Origin: Oscillospiraceae bacterium Marseille-Q3528
GTDB taxonomy: Bacteria > Bacillota > Clostridia > Lachnospirales > Lachnospiraceae
Length of the DNA stretch: 64,000 bases
Assembly (NCBI GenBank): GCA_018223385.1
Contig: JAGTTR010000009.1
Location: 1 to 64,000, forward strand
Reading direction: 5' to 3'
The first letter of the stretch is position 1. Every line of letters starts with the position of its first letter. Of this stretch, positions 52,190 to 61,676 are shown piece after piece. Made by a program: the position numbers and the translations under genes. The notes below the pieces were generated by a model, which was given only the letters and a program-made list of their open reading frames with translations, did no database searches and had not been told where the DNA came from.

Positions 52190-54514
52190 ATGAGAAATCC
52201 ATTGTCCAAGCGGCTTCCCAGAGAGCTGAAAAGTGAGTTTGGAAAATATCTGGTAATTTTTATCCTGCTGACGGCGACCATCGGCTTTGTGTCGGGATTC
52301 CTGGTGTCGGACGGCAGCCTGATCGCGGCATATAACGAGGGCTTTGAAAAATATAACATTGAGGATGGCAATTTCCGCCTGTCGGAGAAGGCGAATAAGG
52401 CGCAGGTGAAGTATATCCAGGAGGAAGGTGCCGTTACCCTGTACGATAATTTTTATGCGGAGGAGGCACTGACCAACGGCAGTACCCTGCGGATTTATCA
52501 GAACCGGGACGTTGTGAACACGGTGTGCCTGATGGAAGGGGCATTTCCGGAGGCGGCGGATGAGGTGGCTATCGACCGGATGTATGCGGACAACAACAGC
52601 CTCCGGGTGGGGGATGTGCTGGAAAATACGGACGGCGGACAGTGGGCGGTGACTGGCCTGGTGGCGCTGCCGGATTACAGCTGTCTGTTTGCAGATAATA
52701 ACGATTCCATGTTTGACTCGGTGAAGTTTGGTGTGGCGGTGGTGACGCCGGAGGCGTTTTCCAGGTACCAGGAAAAACAGCTGAACTTTGACTATTCCTG
52801 GATTTATGACGAGAAACCGGTGGATGAAACGGAAGAGAAGGACCGGGCGGAGGATCTGATGAAGCTGATCTCCGCGGAGACAAAGCTGGAAACCTTTGTG
52901 CCTCAGTATCAGAACCAGGCGATCACGTTTACCGGTGATGATATGGGCGGCGACCGGGCCATGGTCACTGCCCTTCTGTACATCGTCATTGCCATTATGG
53001 CGTTTGTGTTCGGTATTACCACGGCCAATACCATTGCCAAGGAGGCCAACGTCATCGGCACCCTGCGGGCTTCGGGCTATACGAAAGGAGAGCTGATCCG
53101 CCATTATCTGGCCATGCCGGTGGTGGTGACGCTGATCGGCGCCGTCATCGGTAACATCGGCGGCTATACGGTGATGAAGGATGTGTGCGCGGGCATGTAT
53201 TATGGAAGCTACAGCCTGCCCACCTATGTGACCCGCTGGAATGCCCAGGCGTTTCTGCTGACGACGGTGGTGCCGGTGCTTTTGATGGTGGTCATCAATA
53301 TCTGCGTGCTGGCCTACAAGCTGTCCCTGTCCCCGCTGAAATTCCTGCGGCGGGATCTGCGCAGGAGAAAACAGCGCCGGGCGCTGTATCTGAGCAAATA
53401 TATCCCGTTTCTGGGGCGTTTCCGGATCCGGGTGATCTTCCAGAATATGAGCAATTACCTGATCTTGCTGGTGGGCATTTTGTTTGCCAATCTGCTGCTC
53501 ATGTTCGGCCTGCTTTTCCCGGCGGTGCTGGCGCATTATCAGGAGACGATCCCGGATCAGATGCTGTGCAGTTACCAGTATATTCTGCAGGTGCCGCTGG
53601 ACGCCATGAATGAGGATCGGAAGCTGGAAAGCCTGTTTTCCATGATGCTGTTTCAGCGGGAGGTGGAGACGGACAACGAGGATGCGGAGAAGTTCAGCGC
53701 CTATTCGCTGAAAACCGTGGATGGCAAATACAAGAGTGAAGAAATTTTGCTGTACGGCGTGCAGGAGGACAGCCGGTATGTGCCCCTGTCTCTGGGGACG
53801 GAGGATGTGTATCTGTCCTCAGCCTACGCGGATAAATTTCTGATTCAGCCGGGAGATACGATCCGACTGAAGGAGGCCTATGAGGATACCACCTACGAAT
53901 TTACGGTGACGGGCATCTATGACTATGACGGCGGCATGGCAGTGTTCATGAACCAGGATCGACTCAATGAGGTGTTTGACCTGGGATCGGATTATTTTTC
54001 CGGGTATTTTTCGGATACAGAGATCACGGACATCGACGAGGCGTATATCGGGTCTGTCATTGATCTGGATGCCATGACGAAGATTTCCCGGCAGCTGACG
54101 GTGTCCATGGGCGGTATGATGACACTGATCGACGGATTTGCCGTGGGCATTTTCTTCGTGCTCATTTATCTGCTTTCCAAGATCATCATTGAGAAAAACG
54201 CTCAGTCCATTTCCATGACGAAGATTTTGGGCTACACCGGCGGGGAGATCGCGGGGCTTTATATCATTCCCACGTCCATCATGACGGTGCTTTTCCTGGT
54301 TCTGAGCCTTCCCATTGAATATGAGATCATGGTGTGGCTGTTCCGGGAAGTGATGCTCCAGAGCATGAGCGGCTGGATCCCACTGTATATCGATCCCATG
54401 GTATATGTGAAAATGCTGGCGCTGGGCCTTCTGGCCTACGGTGTGGTGGCGGCTACAGAGCTGCGCAAGATCCGGAAGATCCCGATGAATGAAGCGCTGA
54501 AAAACGCAGAGTAA
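52190..54514 (+). CDS. ABC transporter permease, double FtsX type
   Basis: This 774-residue membrane protein has an N-terminal helix (about 21-43), a large extracellular domain, three helices (about 265-385), a second half starting near 420 with another extracellular domain, and a final set of three helices (about 650-765). Two FtsX domains are thus fused in one chain. ATG 52190 follows GGAGGCTTTGGGAG. It pairs with the ATPase upstream; the function may be antimicrobial-peptide export or envelope stress relief. Confidence 0.9.
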   Translation: MRNPLSKRLPRELKSEFGKYLVIFILLTATIGFVSGFLVSDGSLIAAYNEGFEKYNIEDGNFRLSEKANKAQVKYIQEEGAVTLYDNFYAEEALTNGSTLRIYQNRDVVNTVCLMEGAFPEAADEVAIDRMYADNNSLRVGDVLENTDGGQWAVTGLVALPDYSCLFADNNDSMFDSVKFGVAVVTPEAFSRYQEKQLNFDYSWIYDEKPVDETEEKDRAEDLMKLISAETKLETFVPQYQNQAITFTGDDMGGDRAMVTALLYIVIAIMAFVFGITTANTIAKEANVIGTLRASGYTKGELIRHYLAMPVVVTLIGAVIGNIGGYTVMKDVCAGMYYGSYSLPTYVTRWNAQAFLLTTVVPVLLMVVINICVLAYKLSLSPLKFLRRDLRRRKQRRALYLSKYIPFLGRFRIRVIFQNMSNYLILLVGILFANLLLMFGLLFPAVLAHYQETIPDQMLCSYQYILQVPLDAMNEDRKLESLFSMMLFQREVETDNEDAEKFSAYSLKTVDGKYKSEEILLYGVQEDSRYVPLSLGTEDVYLSSAYADKFLIQPGDTIRLKEAYEDTTYEFTVTGIYDYDGGMAVFMNQDRLNEVFDLGSDYFSGYFSDTEITDIDEAYIGSVIDLDAMTKISRQLTVSMGGMMTLIDGFAVGIFFVLIYLLSKIIIEKNAQSISMTKILGYTGGEIAGLYIIPTSIMTVLFLVLSLPIEYEIMVWLFREVMLQSMSGWIPLYIDPMVYVKMLALGLLAYGVVAATELRKIRKIPMNEALKNAE

Positions 54515-54532
54515 AGGCAGGAGGAGATCAAG

Positions 54533-56584
54533 ATGAAGAGAAAGAAAGCATTGCAGGTACTTGCGGTGGCGGCACTGACGGGTACGCTGGCGTTGGGCCA
54601 GATCCTGCCCGGAAGTCCTGTGTTGCCGACGGAACGTGTGGAGACAGAGAAGGAACAGCCCGCAAGACAGGCGAAAAATACAGCAGATACGGAAGAAAAT
54701 ACAGCGGCAAAGGCCGTAGCAGATGTGGCGAAAAACGACGCGGCAAAGTCGAAGAATACGCAGGAGAAAAAGACATCCACCGAAGAGACAGACAAAAAGG
54801 ACAAAGAGGAAACGGTTTATGTAAAGGCGGATGCGGACGGCACGCCAAACAAGATCACGGTGGAGACGGTGTTGCGTGCGCCGGAGAACGGGGAAAAGAT
54901 TGCTGATGTTTCTACGCTTTCCGATATCCGCAATACGGAAGGCGACGAGGAATTTACGAAGGATGCGGACGGCGTTCTCTGGTGGGAGAACAAGGGCGAG
55001 GACATCCAATATAAGGGCGCAGCCCAGGCGGCACTGCCGGTGCAGGTGCATATCCAGTATTTTCTCGATGAGAAAGAGATCGCGCCGGAGGAGCTGGCGG
55101 GCAAAAGCGGCCATCTGCGGATGCGGTTTACCTATGACAATCAGGAAAAACGGACGGTGACGGTGGATGGAAAGCAGCGGGAGGTGTGCGTGCCTTTTGC
55201 GGCCATGTCTACCTGTCTGCTGCCCGCGGATGTGTTTTCTCATGTGGAGGTCACCAACGGTAAGCTGATTTCCATGGGTGACCAGAATCTGGCGGTGGGC
55301 ACGGCGTTCCCGGGACTGGAGGAGAGCCTGAAGCTTGCCGACTACGAACCCACGGAGGATGTGGATCTACCGGACTACGTGGAGATCAGCGCGGATGTGA
55401 AGGACTTTGAGCTGTCCTTTACGGCAACCATTGTGACGCCGGGGCTGTTTTCGGAGATCGAGGACAGTGATCTTTCCGATGCGGATGACCTGACGGATTC
55501 CATGAAGGAGCTGATGGATGCCACCGACGAGCTGGTGGACGGCACCGACGCTCTCCACGAGGGGGCCCAGACGTTTCAGGATTATATGGGACAGTACCTG
55601 GATGGCATCCGGCAGCTGAACGACGGCACGGCGCAGCTACAGCAGGGCGTTTCCTTATTAAATGAAAAGAAAACAGATCTGGTAAATGGCGCCAAAGGGC
55701 TGGCGGAAGGGCTGAAAGCGTTGGATACCGCCCTGCAGGGGCTGGATCTTTCCGGGGAAACCGGTGGGGAAAATGCCGGGGCATCGGAGGCGGCACAGGC
55801 CAAGGAGGCCCTGACCGCAGCGCTGGGCGCTCTTTCTGCAAACACGTCCACCCTGACTACGCTGTTAAATGAGATCACCCTGCCGGACGAGGCATCCTTA
55901 AATGCCCAGGCCACAGAAAAAGCCCAGACGGCGGCAAGAGAGGCCTTCGCCGGTGCGCTGGCAGACAGCGGGCTTTCCGAGGAAGACCTGGCTGCGGTGC
56001 AGGGCGCATTGGAGGCTTCCGTATCCAACATTTCCATTGACGGCCTTTCGGTAGGCGGCAGCTGGGATGCAGATGGCATTGCCCAGGCATCTGCAGGGAT
56101 CCAGACGTCCCTTGCGACCATCAGCGCCTATGTGCAGCAGCTCCAGGAGAGTATGGGCGGCGACAGCGGCCTGACAGAGCAGCTGGCGGCGCTCAAACAG
56201 AGCGTTTCCCAGCTGGCAGCGGGTAGTGAAGCGCTGTCTCAGGGGGTAACCGCTTTCGGCGAGGGCATCGGTCAGCTGTCCCAGGGGACGGAGGCGCTGA
56301 CCAAGGGCACCGGCATGTTGGTGGAGGCCGGCGATCAGCTCTATGACGGTTTCGGAGAGCTGACGGATGGCACCGAGGAGCTGGCTGACGGCATGAAGAC
56401 GTATAACGAGGACGGCATTCAGGAGCTGGGCAAGCTGGCTGGCAGTGATCTCAAAGAGGTGCTGACCCGGATGAAAGCGCTGCGGGAGGCAGATGGCCAG
56501 TACGACAACTACGCCGGGATCGCAGACGGCAGCACCGGCAGTGTGCGGTTTATCATAGAAACGGAGGAAATCGCGCTCCCGTGA
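54533..56584 (+). CDS. Secreted YhgE/Pip-like heptad-repeat protein of the ABC operon
   Basis: The 683-residue protein has a signal peptide (about 1-27), a charged Lys/Glu/Thr-rich linker (about 30-95), a beta-rich domain (about 95-320) and a long coiled coil (about 325-660). The coil has repeated (L/A)xxGxxxLxxG heptads such as LTDGTEELADGM, the YhgE/Pip repeat pattern. No membrane anchor is seen at the C-terminus. It follows the permease by 18 bases and is probably its extracellular partner. Confidence 0.8.
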   Translation: MKRKKALQVLAVAALTGTLALGQILPGSPVLPTERVETEKEQPARQAKNTADTEENTAAKAVADVAKNDAAKSKNTQEKKTSTEETDKKDKEETVYVKADADGTPNKITVETVLRAPENGEKIADVSTLSDIRNTEGDEEFTKDADGVLWWENKGEDIQYKGAAQAALPVQVHIQYFLDEKEIAPEELAGKSGHLRMRFTYDNQEKRTVTVDGKQREVCVPFAAMSTCLLPADVFSHVEVTNGKLISMGDQNLAVGTAFPGLEESLKLADYEPTEDVDLPDYVEISADVKDFELSFTATIVTPGLFSEIEDSDLSDADDLTDSMKELMDATDELVDGTDALHEGAQTFQDYMGQYLDGIRQLNDGTAQLQQGVSLLNEKKTDLVNGAKGLAEGLKALDTALQGLDLSGETGGENAGASEAAQAKEALTAALGALSANTSTLTTLLNEITLPDEASLNAQATEKAQTAAREAFAGALADSGLSEEDLAAVQGALEASVSNISIDGLSVGGSWDADGIAQASAGIQTSLATISAYVQQLQESMGGDSGLTEQLAALKQSVSQLAAGSEALSQGVTAFGEGIGQLSQGTEALTKGTGMLVEAGDQLYDGFGELTDGTEELADGMKTYNEDGIQELGKLAGSDLKEVLTRMKALREADGQYDNYAGIADGSTGSVRFIIETEEIALP

Positions 56585-56607
56585 CGGAGCCGCGGAAGAG
56601 AATTTCA

Positions 56608-56636
56608 TTGAATTCACGGAAAGGAAATGGTATACT
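56608..56636 (+). promoter_or_regulatory. Sigma-A promoter of the zf-HC2 gene
   Basis: TTGAAT (56608-56613), a 17-base spacer and TATACT (56631-56636). Confidence 0.75.
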
Positions 56637-56678
56637 TTGTATGACAGAAGGATATCATGTTTGTGAGAGGGCCATCCA

Positions 56679-57140
56679 ATGAATTGTCGTGAAACACAGC
56701 AGATGATCGATCGCTATTTAAAAAATAATCTGGAAGAAAGTGAATTGCAGGCATTCCTTGACCATGTCAGGGAATGCCCTTCCTGTTATGAGGAGCTGGA
56801 GATTTATTATACGATAGAGTACGCCCTGGGATATCTGGACAATGGAAAAAAAGGAGCCACCAACCCCACCGAGCGGTTGAAGGAAGAGCTAAAAGACAAG
56901 GAGCGGGTGCTGCACCGGCACCACCTCTTCGGGATGTTCCGCACGACGGTCATCGGCGCGGCGCTGGCAGCGCTGGTGATCTGCGCCGGGATTCAGATCG
57001 GCCTGGTGGGAAGCGCCGAGGCAATGCAGACGACAACCGAAGGGGCAGAGCAGACGAAAGGCCCGGCGGAGGCGGGGACGATACCGGCGACAGCGGCGGA
57101 CAGGAATGAGTTGCTGCCTGACGCGAAGGAACGTGAGTAA
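56679..57140 (+). CDS. Membrane protein with zf-HC2 (anti-sigma-type) zinc finger
   Basis: The 153-residue protein has an N-terminal zinc finger (C3 and H29-x3-C33-x2-C36 in DHVRECPSCYEE), a single membrane helix (about 90-112) and a low-complexity tail. This is the layout of anti-sigma factors. No ECF sigma gene is adjacent, so its partner is elsewhere or the finger has another role. Confidence 0.8.
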   Translation: MNCRETQQMIDRYLKNNLEESELQAFLDHVRECPSCYEELEIYYTIEYALGYLDNGKKGATNPTERLKEELKDKERVLHRHHLFGMFRTTVIGAALAALVICAGIQIGLVGSAEAMQTTTEGAEQTKGPAEAGTIPATAADRNELLPDAKERE

Positions 57141-57223
57141 AACGGTCTGAGAACAGATCGCGGACTGATGTGTGCGGCCGAAATGGATACGGTATAGCGG
57201 CCGGATAGATAAAGGAGCAGAAG

Positions 57224-59860
57224 ATGGACGGAAAAATCGTTTTGATTGATGGACACAGTATTTTGAACCGGGCCTTTTACGGGCTGCCGGATCTGACCAA
57301 TGCGGAAGGATTGCACACCAACGCGGTGTACGGTTTTTTAAATATCCTGTTTAAGATCCTGGAGGAGGAACAGGCGGATTACCTGACGGTAGCCTTTGAC
57401 CGGAAGGAGCCCACCTTCCGTCATGAGATGTATGAGGCGTACAAGGGGACGAGAAAACCCATGCCGGAGGAGCTGCGCCAGCAGGTGCCGCTGATGAAGG
57501 AAGTGCTGACAGCCATGGGCGTGCCCATCGTGGAGCGGGCCGGGTACGAGGCGGACGACATCATCGGGACGCTGGCGAGACGAAGCGAGGAGCAGGGGCT
57601 CTCGGTAACGGTGCTGTCCGGCGACCGGGATCTGCTGCAGCTGGCCACGGACAAGGTACTGATCCGTATCCCCAAGACGAAACGGAACGGCACGGAGATC
57701 GAGGACTATTACGCCAAAGATGTGCTGGCCCAGTATCAGGTGACGCCGAAGCAGTTCATTGAGCTGAAAGCGCTCATGGGCGATACGGCAGACAACATTC
57801 CGGGACTGCCGGGAGTGGGGGAGAAGACGGCCACCAAGATCATCGTGGAGTACGGTTCGGTGGAAAATGCCAAGGCCCATGAAAGTGAGATCAAGCCCAA
57901 CAAGGCAAGGCTGGCTTTTGAAGAGCATTATGATCTGGCAGAACTCAGCCTGAAGCTGGCCACCATCAAAACGGACTGCGAACTGGATTACGATTATGAG
58001 AAAGCAAGGCTTCATAATCTCTATACAAAGGAAGCCTATGAGCTGTTCAAACGTCTGGGCTTCCGCAATCTGATCAGCCGTTTTTCCGAGGAGGAGAAGG
58101 AAGAGACGGCCAGACGGGAGATTGAAAGGATCACGGATCTGGCGGAGGCGCAGGAGATTTTTGACCGTGCCAAGAAAGCAGAGCGGGTGGGATTTGCCAT
58201 TCTCACGGAAGACCATACTTTTGTGGGCGTGGCACTCTGTGAAGAAGAGACAAAGGTTTCCGTATTTTTGCCGGAGGGATTTCTGACGGAAAGCTATTTG
58301 CAGGATCAGATGAGTCAGGTGTGCCAACAGGCGGCCCTTTGTGCAGCTGTGGATGTGAAGCCCATGCTGGATTTCCTGGAGCCGGTCTGTCAGGGACGGC
58401 TGTATGACTGTGCGGTGGCGGCGTATCTTTTGAATCCGCTGAAAAGCGCATACCCCTGTGACGAACTGGTGCGGGAGTACACCGGGGAGCTGATGCCTGC
58501 CAGAGAGGAGCTGCTTGGCAAGCACACTTTTGCCAAAGCCCGGGAAGAGGAAGAAGAGAAGCTGGTGGTTTATGCCGGCAATCTGGCGGCAGGGGCCTGG
58601 AAGCTGCAGCCTATTCTGGAGGCGCAGTTAAAAGAGACCGGCATGGAGCAGCTGTTCCGACAGATCGAGATGCCCCTGGTCTTTACCCTGCATGACATGG
58701 AGCGGGCAGGCATGCGGGTGCAGGCGGAGGAGCTGAAAACCTACGGGGAGCAGCTGCAGGTGCGCATTGAGGTATTGGAAAAGCAGATCTATGAGGAGGC
58801 CGGAGAGAAATTCAACATCAATTCTCCCAAGCAGCTGAGTGTGATCTTATTTGAAAAGCTGGGGCTGCCCGGCGGCAAGAAGACGAAGACAGGATATTCC
58901 ACATCCGCGGACATTCTAGACAAGCTGGCCCCGGACTATCCGCTGGTGGCGGACATTCTGGAATACCGGCAGCTGACGAAATTAAAATCCACCTATGCGG
59001 ATGGCCTGTCGGCTTACATCGGGCCGGATCAGCGTATTCACAGTACGTTCAACCAGACCATCACGGCCACCGGCCGCATCAGCAGCACGGAGCCGAACCT
59101 GCAGAACATCCCGGTGCGGATGGAGCTGGGCCGCATGATCCGCAAGGTGTTTGTGCCGGAGGACGGGTACGTGTTCATTGACGCGGACTATTCCCAGATC
59201 GAGCTGCGGGTGCTGGCCCATATGTCCGGGGATGAGATGCTCATTCAGGCGTACAAAGAAGCCCAGGACATCCACCGGATGACGGCGTCCCAGGTGTTCC
59301 ACACGCCCTTTGACCAGGTGACGGATCTGCAGCGGCGCAACGCCAAGGCCGTGAACTTCGGCATCGTGTACGGCATCAGTTCCTTTGGCCTGAGCCAGGA
59401 TCTGAGCATTACGAGAAAAGAAGCAGCAGAATATATCGAAAAATATTTTGAAACCTATCCGGGGGTCAAGGCATTTCTGGATCATCTGGTGGAGGAAGCG
59501 AAAGAAAAGGGCTATGTGACCACCATGTTTGGCCGCAGGCGGCCGGTGCCGGAGCTGAAATCCAGCAATTTTATGCAGCGCTCCTTCGGGGAACGGGTGG
59601 CCATGAACTCCCCCATTCAGGGCACGGCGGCGGATATCATCAAGATCGCCATGATCCGGGTGAACGAGCGGCTGAAGCGGCAGCAGATGAAGTCCCGGCT
59701 GGTATTGCAGGTGCACGATGAACTGCTCATCGAAGCCTGGAAGGAAGAGGCAGAGCAGGTCAGACAGATCCTGACGGAAGAGATGCACCGGGCGGCGGAT
59801 CTTCGGGTATCGCTGGAGATCGATATGCATGAGGGAAACAGTTGGTACGAAGCGAAATAA
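57224..59860 (+). CDS. polA: DNA polymerase I
   Basis: This 878-residue enzyme has a 5'-3' exonuclease (about 1-290, with GYEADDIIGTLA and DRDLLQL), a degenerate 3'-5' exonuclease domain (about 300-470) and a polymerase domain (about 490-878: DADYSQIELRVLAH, RRNAKAVNFGIVYG, QVHDELL). The proofreading Asp/Glu residues are not seen (FAILTEDHTFVGVAL), as in many Firmicute PolA. It fills repair and Okazaki gaps. It is followed by coaE. Confidence 0.97.
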   Translation: MDGKIVLIDGHSILNRAFYGLPDLTNAEGLHTNAVYGFLNILFKILEEEQADYLTVAFDRKEPTFRHEMYEAYKGTRKPMPEELRQQVPLMKEVLTAMGVPIVERAGYEADDIIGTLARRSEEQGLSVTVLSGDRDLLQLATDKVLIRIPKTKRNGTEIEDYYAKDVLAQYQVTPKQFIELKALMGDTADNIPGLPGVGEKTATKIIVEYGSVENAKAHESEIKPNKARLAFEEHYDLAELSLKLATIKTDCELDYDYEKARLHNLYTKEAYELFKRLGFRNLISRFSEEEKEETARREIERITDLAEAQEIFDRAKKAERVGFAILTEDHTFVGVALCEEETKVSVFLPEGFLTESYLQDQMSQVCQQAALCAAVDVKPMLDFLEPVCQGRLYDCAVAAYLLNPLKSAYPCDELVREYTGELMPAREELLGKHTFAKAREEEEEKLVVYAGNLAAGAWKLQPILEAQLKETGMEQLFRQIEMPLVFTLHDMERAGMRVQAEELKTYGEQLQVRIEVLEKQIYEEAGEKFNINSPKQLSVILFEKLGLPGGKKTKTGYSTSADILDKLAPDYPLVADILEYRQLTKLKSTYADGLSAYIGPDQRIHSTFNQTITATGRISSTEPNLQNIPVRMELGRMIRKVFVPEDGYVFIDADYSQIELRVLAHMSGDEMLIQAYKEAQDIHRMTASQVFHTPFDQVTDLQRRNAKAVNFGIVYGISSFGLSQDLSITRKEAAEYIEKYFETYPGVKAFLDHLVEEAKEKGYVTTMFGRRRPVPELKSSNFMQRSFGERVAMNSPIQGTAADIIKIAMIRVNERLKRQQMKSRLVLQVHDELLIEAWKEEAEQVRQILTEEMHRAADLRVSLEIDMHEGNSWYEAK

Positions 59861-59947
59861 AGGAAGAATACCGGATACGGGCTTTTGACAGAAGCAGGTA
59901 ACGGAAAAATACGAAAACGGGAGAAAAAGAAACGGGAGGAACGAGAG

Positions 59948-60550
59948 ATGATGGTTCTGGGCATTACCGGCGGCGTGGGCGCCGGAAAAAGCACGGTTCT
60001 TGATTATATGAAGGAAAAATACCAGGCAGTGATCCTGCAGGCAGATCTGGCGGCCCATGATCTCATGCAGAAGGGCGCAGACTGCTATGATAAAATCGTG
60101 GAGACCTTTGGCACAGACATTGCGGGCGCTGACGGCCAGCTGGACCGGACGAAGATGGCAGCAGTGGTATTTGCCGACCAGGCGTTGCTGGAAAAGTTAA
60201 ACGGTATCGTCCATCCGGCGGTGAAGCAGTATATTCTGGATCGAATCGGGGAAGAACGGAAGAAAGGCAGCTGTCGGGTAATGGCCATTGAGGCGGCCCT
60301 GCTCATCGAGGAGGGCTATGGTGCCATCTGTGACGAGCTCTGGTATATTTATGCCAGCGAGGACATCCGGCGGGAACGTCTGAAGGCGACCCGGGGCTAT
60401 TCCGACGCACGGATCGACGGAATTTTCAAGAGCCAGTGTCCGGAGGCGGTTTTTCGGGCCAACTGCGCGGTGACCATCGACACGGGCATCAGTCTGGACT
60501 GCACCAAAGAGCAGGTGGACAGATTTTTACAGGAAAGGATCACGAAATAA
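59948..60550 (+). CDS. coaE: Dephospho-CoA kinase
   Basis: The 200-residue kinase makes coenzyme A from dephospho-CoA in the last step of the pathway. The P-loop is GGVGAGKS (residues 8-15), followed by the DLAAHDL and IVHPAV segments typical of CoaE. ATG 59948 follows CGGGAGG. The polA-coaE order is common in Clostridia. Confidence 0.95.
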   Translation: MMVLGITGGVGAGKSTVLDYMKEKYQAVILQADLAAHDLMQKGADCYDKIVETFGTDIAGADGQLDRTKMAAVVFADQALLEKLNGIVHPAVKQYILDRIGEERKKGSCRVMAIEAALLIEEGYGAICDELWYIYASEDIRRERLKATRGYSDARIDGIFKSQCPEAVFRANCAVTIDTGISLDCTKEQVDRFLQERITK

Positions 60551-60551
60551 C

Positions 60552-61349
60552 ATGAGATTTTGCAGCATTGCCAGCGGCAGCAGCGGAAACTGTATTTATG
60601 TGGGCACGGAGGATACCCATCTTCTGGTGGATGCCGGGATCAGCGGCAAGCGGATCGAGCAGGGCTTAAATGAGCTGGAGCTTTCCACAAAGGATATGGA
60701 CGGCATTCTGGTGACCCATGAGCATGTGGATCATGTGAAGGGGCTGGGGGTTCTGGCGCGAAAATACGGCATTCCCATTTATGCCACGGCGCCCACCATC
60801 GAAGAAGTGAAATACATGTCCTCTCTGGGGAAAATTCCGGAGGAGCTGTTCCATCCCATCTGCGCGGACGAGCGATTTTCTCTGGGAGATATCCAGGTGA
60901 GCCCCATGCACATTTCCCACGACGCGGCGGATCCGGTGGCCTACCGGCTGGACTGCGGGGACAAGTCGGCGGCGGTGGTGACGGACCTTGGCATTTATGA
61001 TGATTATATTGTAGACAAAATACAGAATTTGGATGTATTATTATTGGAAGCAAACCACGACATCCACATGCTGGAGGTGGGGGCTTACCCATACCCGCTG
61101 AAACAGCGGATTCTCGGGGAAAAGGGGCATCTGTCCAACGAGCTGTCCGGCAAGCTTTTATGCCAGGTGCTGGGCGATCAGACGAAGGCGGTGTTCCTAG
61201 GACACTTGAGTAAGGAAAACAATTACGAGGAGCTGGCCTATGCCACGGTGAAGCTGGAGATCGATCTGGGCGATACCGATTATCACGCAGACGATTTTCG
61301 GATCGAGGTGGCAAGCCGGGAAAAGCTTTCTCCGGTCATTGCTTTCTGA
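60552..61349 (+). CDS. MBL-fold hydrolase of the YycJ/WalJ type
   Basis: The 265-residue metallo-beta-lactamase-fold protein has THEHVDHVKG (the HxHxDH metal site) and starts CSIASGSSGNCIYVG, diagnostic for YycJ. YycJ is a 5'-exonuclease proposed to act in mismatch repair, which fits the polA neighbourhood. It starts one base after the coaE stop. Confidence 0.9.
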   Translation: MRFCSIASGSSGNCIYVGTEDTHLLVDAGISGKRIEQGLNELELSTKDMDGILVTHEHVDHVKGLGVLARKYGIPIYATAPTIEEVKYMSSLGKIPEELFHPICADERFSLGDIQVSPMHISHDAADPVAYRLDCGDKSAAVVTDLGIYDDYIVDKIQNLDVLLLEANHDIHMLEVGAYPYPLKQRILGEKGHLSNELSGKLLCQVLGDQTKAVFLGHLSKENNYEELAYATVKLEIDLGDTDYHADDFRIEVASREKLSPVIAF

Positions 61350-61379
61350 TGGATTTTACATACTGCGAGGAGTAAAAAG

Positions 61380-61652
61380 ATGAAAAAAACAATTATTACC
61401 GTAGTCGGAAAAGACACTGTGGGCATCATTGCAAAAGTGTGCACGTACCTGGCCAACAACCGCATCAACATTCTGGATATTTCCCAGACCATTGTTTCCG
61501 GATATTTTAACATGATGATGATCGTGGACGCCAATGATTCCACCAAGCCTTTCGGTGATTTCTCCAGAGAGCTGGAGCAGCTGGGGGAAGAGATCGGTGT
61601 GAAGATCAAATGTCAGCATGAGGATATTTTTGAAAAAATGCACAGAATCTGA
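61380..61652 (+). CDS. ACT domain protein (UPF0237)
   Basis: This 90-residue single ACT domain (IITVVGKDTVGIIAKVCTYL) is a small-molecule-binding fold of the UPF0237 family. It precedes the UPF0210 gene by 24 bases, an order that is widely conserved; the ACT protein probably senses an amino acid for its partner. Confidence 0.9.
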   Translation: MKKTIITVVGKDTVGIIAKVCTYLANNRINILDISQTIVSGYFNMMMIVDANDSTKPFGDFSRELEQLGEEIGVKIKCQHEDIFEKMHRI

Positions 61653-61676
61653 TGAATCGGCAGAAAGGGTACGAAT

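Noticed and set aside
52070..53536. Long minus-strand open frame (488 codons) and a similar one of 474 codons at 53819-55243.
   Set aside because: Both lie opposite well-supported ABC transporter genes, have low-complexity His/Arg-rich translations and no RBS. They are shadows of GC-rich coding DNA.
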